A DNA stretch of 64,000 nucleotides from Vibrio sp. RE86 (GTDB taxonomy: Bacteria > Pseudomonadota > Gammaproteobacteria > Enterobacterales > Vibrionaceae): contig NZ_VTXI01000006.1 in assembly GCF_013114545.1 (NCBI RefSeq), forward strand, positions 62,001-126,000, read 5' to 3'. Below are positions 58,946 through 64,000 of the stretch, piece after piece. Position numbers and translations under genes: made by a program. Below the pieces are notes generated by a model. The model was not told the DNA's origin. It was given only the letters and a program-made list of their open reading frames with translations, and did not search any database. Each line of letters begins with the position of its first letter. The first letter of the stretch is position 1.

Positions 58946-61270
58946 TTATGATTCAGTTGACTCACTGAACCCTTGTTCTTTACGTTGTTCAATTGCAATC
59001 AGGGATTGCTTGGCAATTTGCTGGAGTTCTTCTTTATAGGTGAAGGCTTGTTGCTCTTGTCCATCTAAGCAAAGGTGTTCTATTTTTCTTGCAAGGTTAG
59101 ACAAACTTCGGTTGCCCAATGCCAGCGCTGAACTGCCTAACGTATGTGTTTCAAACTCCAATGTTTCTTTATCTTCACTGTCGATGGCATCGAATATTTT
59201 GCCTAAACGTTCGTTAGACTCTTCAATGTAATGGTCGATCAATAAAGGGATAACCTCTGCAGAGGTGTCTTCAATCATCTGTTGAATGACTTGTTCGTCT
59301 ACGAGTTCCAAATTTAGCACTTCCTTTGTCTCTGGTTGCTCGATTGTGGGATCCACACTAGAGTCAGTTCTATAAGTGATTGGTTTGCTATTCAAGTCCA
59401 AACCATCAGAATCTTGAACTGGCTCTTTTTCTTCCTGTTTATCTAAGAATAGATTAATTTTTTCAACCAGTTGTGAAAGGCGCAAAGGTTTGGATAGATA
59501 GTCATCCATACCCGCTGTAATAAACTTCTCTTTGTCGCCCGCTAATGAGTGTGCAGTCAGCGCTATGATGGGTAACTGTGCGACATTCGGGTCATCAAGC
59601 TTACGTATTTCTTGGCAAGCTTTCATGCCATCCATTTTAGGCATGGAGATATCCATAAAGATCAGGTCGTATTGATATTGTTGCACCATGCTGACCACTT
59701 CAAGGCCGTTCTCTGCGATATCGATATTGGTACCAAGACGTTTAAACATCTCTTTAATTACAAGCTGATTTGCTCGGTTGTCTTCGGCTACGAGGATTCT
59801 GGCGTTCGGGTTATGAAGTTCTTGTCGTGTCGCTTTAGGCGATGGGCAAGAGAGCAGGGAGTCGGCAACTTGGAGAGTGATATCAAAGGTGAACGTACTG
59901 CCTACATCAGGTTCACTTTCTACGCGAACTTCACCGTCCATGAGATTACATAGACGACGACATATCGCAAGACCTAATCCTGAGCCTTCTTTGCTGCGAG
60001 AGTAGGTTTGATCAACCATGGTAAACTCATCAAATAGATACTCTATTGCGCTTTGAGTGATGCCAATACCAGTATCTTGAATTTCACATGTAATCTGAGT
60101 TTTGTTGTCGTTGAGCGACTCTGAGCGCACTTTTATGGTGACGCTGCCTTCATGGGTGAATTTAATCGCATTACCTATAAGATTAAGCAGGATCTGTTTA
60201 ATACGGTTCTCATCACCGCTGACTCTACTTGGAACAGAACCCTCAATGTAACAGTGAAGAATCAGGTTTTGGCTGGTGGCTGCGGGCGTAAAGGAGTCAA
60301 CTACGCTCTCCACACAATGACGAAAGTCGAAAGGTTTGTCCTCTAGAATCAGAGTATTGGATTCCATTCGTGTGAAATCGAGAATGTCGTTGATCACGGA
60401 AAGTAGGAAATGACCCGATTCGGTCGCGGTCGCCACTAACTTTTTCTGCTCATTAGTGAGCTTTGTCTCTTCAAGTATGTTTAGTATTCCCAAGACTCCG
60501 TTCATCGGTGTACGAATCTCATGGGACATAGACGCTAAGAATCGGCTTTTGGAATCGTTCGCTTGCTCAGCACCCACTCTGGCATCGGTCAGATCTTTAT
60601 AGTCTTTCTCAAGTTTGGCGGACATGTCATCAAACGCTTTAGCGACCTCACCAAGTTCGTCTTTCGATTGGTCGTTAAGCTGATAACCCGGACCTTGTTT
60701 ACCAATGGTATTTACTGCGGTGGTTAAACGGGTGAGGCTGCGTGTTAAATAGGTACCGAGCACGAAAGAAAACAGCGCAACCAGAATAACTTCAATGGTC
60801 GCGATGCCAATGATCGACTTTTGGGCTTGTGCAAGCATGGCTTTGATTGGTGCAGTTTCGAAACCGATATCGACATGGGCGTAACGTGTGCCGTTATTTT
60901 CAATAGGCATGTGGATATCAAAAATACCGTCATCAACCATATCTAGCGATCGGTCGTTCGAGCTAGCGCGCTCTAACAGTGTTTTGTCACCAGCATAGGC
61001 CATCTCTCTACCTTGTCGCACAACTCTGACGTAAGCGACATCTTCTAACGTCATAAATTCATTAACGAGGTCGTCTAACGTGGCGAGATCAGTAGAAAGA
61101 ACGGCGTCTTTGGCTGCATGAGCAAACATCACTGCGCTAGAGTTTGCCCTTTGAATTAATTGCTTTTCATTGGAATCGGATAAGAAATTCATGGCACTAA
61201 ACACCAAAACCAGCAGCACCGCAATTTCAATAAGGGCAATTCCTAATACTGTTTTAGAGCGTAAAGTCAT
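58946..61270 (-). CDS. sypF: SypF, hybrid histidine kinase (HK-REC-HPt)
   Basis: 774 residues from the ATG at 61270; an in-frame start at 61324 would overlap the preceding gene. Two transmembrane helices (about 8-30 and 152-172) bracket a periplasmic sensor of about 120 residues. HAMP follows (about 175-228), then the kinase with H250 in SMSHEIRTPMNG, GNAIKFTHEG and GSGLGLAICRR. The receiver has its Asp in FMDISMPKMDG and the HPt domain has ETHTLGSSALALG. The HPt should phosphorylate SypG. Directly follows the PhnD-like gene by 11 bases. Confidence 0.93.
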   Translation of the reverse strand: MTLRSKTVLGIALIEIAVLLVLVFSAMNFLSDSNEKQLIQRANSSAVMFAHAAKDAVLSTDLATLDDLVNEFMTLEDVAYVRVVRQGREMAYAGDKTLLERASSNDRSLDMVDDGIFDIHMPIENNGTRYAHVDIGFETAPIKAMLAQAQKSIIGIATIEVILVALFSFVLGTYLTRSLTRLTTAVNTIGKQGPGYQLNDQSKDELGEVAKAFDDMSAKLEKDYKDLTDARVGAEQANDSKSRFLASMSHEIRTPMNGVLGILNILEETKLTNEQKKLVATATESGHFLLSVINDILDFTRMESNTLILEDKPFDFRHCVESVVDSFTPAATSQNLILHCYIEGSVPSRVSGDENRIKQILLNLIGNAIKFTHEGSVTIKVRSESLNDNKTQITCEIQDTGIGITQSAIEYLFDEFTMVDQTYSRSKEGSGLGLAICRRLCNLMDGEVRVESEPDVGSTFTFDITLQVADSLLSCPSPKATRQELHNPNARILVAEDNRANQLVIKEMFKRLGTNIDIAENGLEVVSMVQQYQYDLIFMDISMPKMDGMKACQEIRKLDDPNVAQLPIIALTAHSLAGDKEKFITAGMDDYLSKPLRLSQLVEKINLFLDKQEEKEPVQDSDGLDLNSKPITYRTDSSVDPTIEQPETKEVLNLELVDEQVIQQMIEDTSAEVIPLLIDHYIEESNERLGKIFDAIDSEDKETLEFETHTLGSSALALGNRSLSNLARKIEHLCLDGQEQQAFTYKEELQQIAKQSLIAIEQRKEQGFSESTES

Positions 61271-61281
61271 GTGCGAAGCCT

Positions 61282-62097
61282 CTAATCTAGAAGGTGGATA
61301 TCGAGAGCGCGAACATCGTCCCAATCACTATCTTTGGCTGAAACGAATCCTTTGATTTTGAGTTTGCTGAGTTGATGTTGGTCATCAGACTCTGCTGACA
61401 TTGACTCTAGAACGCCTTGAATTGTTTTCGCTTGTAAGGCTGTCACTCTTGGGTGGTACGCAATGGCATGCGGGGTATAAGGTTTCGTCACCCAAAGAGG
61501 CGTTAACTTGTTACGCACTTCATCAGGAATCGAATTAAAGGTTCGCATGACACCACCGCCAGCAGGATAAAAGCCTTTCGCAACCGACAAATAGACAGAG
61601 TCGTGTGATGAGACGTAATCTGACTGGTAGTCAACGTTGGCATTGTTTAAGTCGGATTGAGTCAAGATGGTTGCGGCAAAGGCAGCAGGAGACGGAAAGG
61701 CCAGAGTCTGTTTGTCGAGCTGTTCTAGTGATTGGAAGCCGTCTTCTTTGCGAACAACAATGATGCCTTTTATTTGTTTATCTTTCGCTTTAGCCATGGC
61801 TTGATAACCAGGAGCGCGACTGTATACCGTGTAGTGGTATGGGTTCATGTAGGCAAGGTCGTACTCGCCGTCAGCCAAACGTTTTTCAAAGGTAGGAATG
61901 TCCGAAGCGGTACTGAATTTGATCTCGTAGCCGGTTTGGTCAGACAGATACTGCATGACAGGTTCCCATTGCTGTGCAAGTCGGCTTGCTGATTGTTGCG
62001 GCACAATACCAAACGTTAAGGTTTCGGCGGCAACATGCGGAGAGACCAAGGCTAGGGCAATGAGTGTTTTAGCAGTAAAGCAGTGATGTAATTTCAT
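61282..62097 (-). CDS. PhnD-type periplasmic binding protein in the syp cluster
   Basis: 271 residues; signal peptide about 1-24 (ending HVAAE), then the phosphate/phosphonate-binding PhnD fold: TFGIVPQQSASRLAQQWEPVMQYL, GEYDLAYMNPYHYTVYSR, IIVVRKEDGFQSLEQL and LAFPSPAAFAATILTQ. No permease or ATPase is encoded nearby, so transport is unlikely. It sits between sypD and sypF, where V. fischeri has sypE, and is spaced 11 bases from each neighbour. The likeliest role is a ligand-loaded partner for the SypF periplasmic domain. Confidence 0.85.
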   Translation of the reverse strand: MKLHHCFTAKTLIALALVSPHVAAETLTFGIVPQQSASRLAQQWEPVMQYLSDQTGYEIKFSTASDIPTFEKRLADGEYDLAYMNPYHYTVYSRAPGYQAMAKAKDKQIKGIIVVRKEDGFQSLEQLDKQTLAFPSPAAFAATILTQSDLNNANVDYQSDYVSSHDSVYLSVAKGFYPAGGGVMRTFNSIPDEVRNKLTPLWVTKPYTPHAIAYHPRVTALQAKTIQGVLESMSAESDDQHQLSKLKIKGFVSAKDSDWDDVRALDIHLLD

Positions 62098-62108
62098 AGT
62101 GTTAATAC

Positions 62109-62804
62109 CTAGGCTGACTGAGCGAGAAACTCATTAGTAAGGATTTTCTGGGCCCAACGTTCGCGCCATGTTCGAGGGATAAAACGTAATCGATTGAGCT
62201 CCCGTACGATCTCTTGGGCTAGCGTGGCTTGATCTCTCAAGTTTAAAACCGAACCAAGAATGGAAATCGAGGGAGAAGAGAGCATTGATGTTGCTTTCTC
62301 AAGCTGACTAGCGCTGGTTTTTCCACCTAAAATAACCAACGCAGTTTGGTCACAAGCGCTCGCAATCACTTGTGCAGGGACGTTGCCTCGGTTGATCAGT
62401 AGCAAAGGAGACGTATCAAAAATGACTCTGTCGTATTCCTCTAACCAACCAGAGACCAGTGCGTTAAGCGTAGACGGATCTTTGTAGGCGAGTAAGGCTG
62501 TTTGATCGGTTGGTGTTGTTATACCAGTAAATAGCTGGTGCGTTGTAGAGTGACTAATCAAAGCCCCTGCATGAACCGCCTTGTTATCAGACAGTTCAAC
62601 GCCTTCAAACGCCGGGTGAAAGGTATTGAGATCCACAACGAGAGTTCTGTGGCCAGCCAACAAGTAACGTTCAGCTAAAGCGGTGACAACAGACGTGACG
62701 CCGTCACCTGAGTTGCAAGCTGTCATACAAAGTGAGCGGCATCCACTCATTTCCGCGGCTAAGTAGACTTGTTCTATTTCACAGTGGGTTGCAGGAATCA
62801 TCAT
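62109..62804 (-). CDS. sypD: SypD, CpsD/Wzc-like P-loop protein with degenerate Walker A
   Basis: 231 residues without membrane helices, resembling the cytoplasmic domain of bacterial tyrosine kinases. The P-loop reads CNSGDGVTSVV (33-38), with Val at the usual Lys of G-x-G-K-(S/T). The Walker A' VVDLN and Walker B-like VIFDTSP elements remain. The C-terminus (RERWAQKILTNEFLAQSA) has no tyrosine cluster. It may be a non-kinase regulator of export. Its ATG overlaps the sypC stop by one base. Confidence 0.82.
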   Translation of the reverse strand: MMIPATHCEIEQVYLAAEMSGCRSLCMTACNSGDGVTSVVTALAERYLLAGHRTLVVDLNTFHPAFEGVELSDNKAVHAGALISHSTTHQLFTGITTPTDQTALLAYKDPSTLNALVSGWLEEYDRVIFDTSPLLLINRGNVPAQVIASACDQTALVILGGKTSASQLEKATSMLSSPSISILGSVLNLRDQATLAQEIVRELNRLRFIPRTWRERWAQKILTNEFLAQSA

Positions 62805-64000
62805 TACAACGCTCCTATTAGAACAATGGTGGTTGTGAGACGTAAAATGTCTTCAAGGCCAACGCGCGCTTTTTCAATAAAGCTTTCGCTGCGGTCGGGA
62901 ACATAGATGGTGTCTCCAGCGCGAAGCACGGGTAGCTTGTATATATTGGCTGTTTTACTGAAGTCGATTAAATCAAACGTGCGGGCTTGTTCTTGGCAGC
63001 AAGACATATTCACGATAGAGATTTTTTCGAGATAGGCTCTTTCTGAAGGACCGCCTGCTTCAGCAAGTAGATCTAGTACTGTCATGTTGTCGTCGAAAAC
63101 ATATCTCCCTGGCTTATTTACAGCACCTAATACTCTAACTGTAGACTCTTTAGAGCGATCAAGCCAAATTTTATCTTTCTCAGGGATGTAGATGGTGTCG
63201 CCCATGGTAACGACAGGAAGTAGGCTCTCGTCACCGGTCTCGAAATAGAGTGACAGGTTAAGCTTGCTTACCTTCGAATAGGTTTTATCGCGGTGAGTGA
63301 CACGAATATTATGGATATCGGCATCTTTGGTTGGGCCATCCGCTGCTGACAGAATATCTAGAAAGTGCATCTCTTTGGTGAATCGGTAACGACCTGGAGA
63401 GTTAACCTGACCAAACACATAGATGGACGCATCTGAACTTTGGCGTACCCATTGGGATTTATTATCAGACGGATCTTGAGGCAGATCGTGTACGCGTACA
63501 ATCGCGCCCGCGCTTATCATCGGTAAGTCTGAACTTGGTGCACCGCTTAATATGAACTCGTCGAGATTAAATACATGTAGCTTGTTGCCGTGTGTCACAA
63601 CTTCAATCTTTGAGGTGTCTGCTCTAAGTGTTGGACCACCAACATGAGCAAGCAGATCCATTAGATTCATTTCATCCGACCATTCGATACGTCCAGGGCG
63701 TACTACCTCACCAATGACGCTAACAGCTCGGGTAGGTGCGATTTTCAGCCAAGACTTCTCGTTCATGTCGGTTTTCTCAGGAACAAAGATCGCGTCTCCT
63801 GGGCCGATTGTAGGTGGAGAGCGGCGGTTTATCCCTTCAGTAAATGCAGTTAGGTCAAACTTAATGACTTGACCATTTGATTTGATGACGCGAATCTGGC
63901 GTGACTCAGCGTATCGGGTAGGGCCGCCTGCATTAGCTAAAATATCCATGAATGATGCGTTGTTTTTGCCTTCGTACGCACCAGGGTGAGCGACTTCACC
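62804..64000 (-). CDS. sypC: SypC, Wza-type polysaccharide export protein (5' end outside window)
   Basis: The frame is open to the window edge, so the N-terminus is missing; 398 residues are visible. At least four SLBB repeats follow each other, each with a V-x-G-x-V-x-x-P-G-R element and an LDLLAxAGGP element (for example VLGAVNKPGRYVFDD and LDLLAEAGGPSERAY), separated by segments ending DTIYVPD or DAIFVPE. A C-terminal hydrophobic stretch (LTTTIVLIGAL) recalls the Wza outer-membrane helix. Exports the syp polymer across the outer membrane. Confidence 0.88.
   Translation of the reverse strand, partial: GEVAHPGAYEGKNNASFMDILANAGGPTRYAESRQIRVIKSNGQVIKFDLTAFTEGINRRSPPTIGPGDAIFVPEKTDMNEKSWLKIAPTRAVSVIGEVVRPGRIEWSDEMNLMDLLAHVGGPTLRADTSKIEVVTHGNKLHVFNLDEFILSGAPSSDLPMISAGAIVRVHDLPQDPSDNKSQWVRQSSDASIYVFGQVNSPGRYRFTKEMHFLDILSAADGPTKDADIHNIRVTHRDKTYSKVSKLNLSLYFETGDESLLPVVTMGDTIYIPEKDKIWLDRSKESTVRVLGAVNKPGRYVFDDNMTVLDLLAEAGGPSERAYLEKISIVNMSCCQEQARTFDLIDFSKTANIYKLPVLRAGDTIYVPDRSESFIEKARVGLEDILRLTTTIVLIGAL

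Overview
The window looks like a Vibrio chromosome segment. The gene families point there: a complete TonB2 cluster (TtpC, ExbB2, ExbD2, TonB2 and a TPR protein), a DUF2986 protein, and a syp-type exopolysaccharide cluster with its SypF/SypG regulators. I cannot name the species from sequence reading alone. I see no insertion sequence, integrase, prophage, CRISPR array or rRNA.

Layout. (1) About 1-17.6 kb is housekeeping and respiratory DNA. It holds the TonB2 operon, a CitA/DcuS-type two-component pair, two orphan periplasmic binding proteins, a DUF2726/zinc-ribbon protein, a membrane diguanylate cyclase and several small proteins. It also holds an anaerobic nitrite reduction block (nirB, nirD, nirC, cobA) behind a good FNR site. 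(2) About 17.6-41.9 kb is a large cell-surface locus for which I know no described counterpart. It has a type I secretion ABC/HlyD pair and a 1620-residue RTX protein, and an outer-membrane protein with an internal duplication. It has a split partner-switching module (receiver-PP2C phosphatase, STAS protein, RsbW-like kinase) wrapped around a sugar nucleotidyltransferase. It also has a divergent cellulose-synthase-like GT2, four DUF3131 proteins (three downstream of the GT2, one at the far left edge), a secreted GH16 glucanase and an ALG5-like glycosyltransferase. (3) About 41.9-44.4 kb holds a free HPt protein, a receiver-TPR protein and two identical tandem tRNA-Val(GAC) genes. (4) About 44.5-64 kb, all on the minus strand, is a syp/rbd-type polysaccharide cluster running from sypR back to a truncated sypC at the window edge.

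How the parts work together. In the syp block, SypF (HK-REC-HPt) and the sigma54 activator SypG should switch on three internal transcription units (sypI, sypM and sypP onward). Each of these has a -24/-12-like element and, 57-69 bases further upstream, an inverted repeat of the SypG-enhancer type. A PhnD-type binding protein sits between sypD and sypF, where V. fischeri has sypE.

The 17.6-41.9 kb locus reads as a second, independent matrix system. The nucleotidyltransferase supplies an activated sugar and the membrane GT2 polymerises it. Membrane-anchored and lipoprotein DUF3131 proteins and the GH16 enzyme act on the product in the periplasm or outside, and the type I secreted RTX protein is a calcium-binding matrix component. 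The partner-switching proteins probably control output after transcription, since no cognate sigma factor is seen. This locus, with its DUF3131 paralogues and partner-switch control, is the best candidate for an undescribed system.
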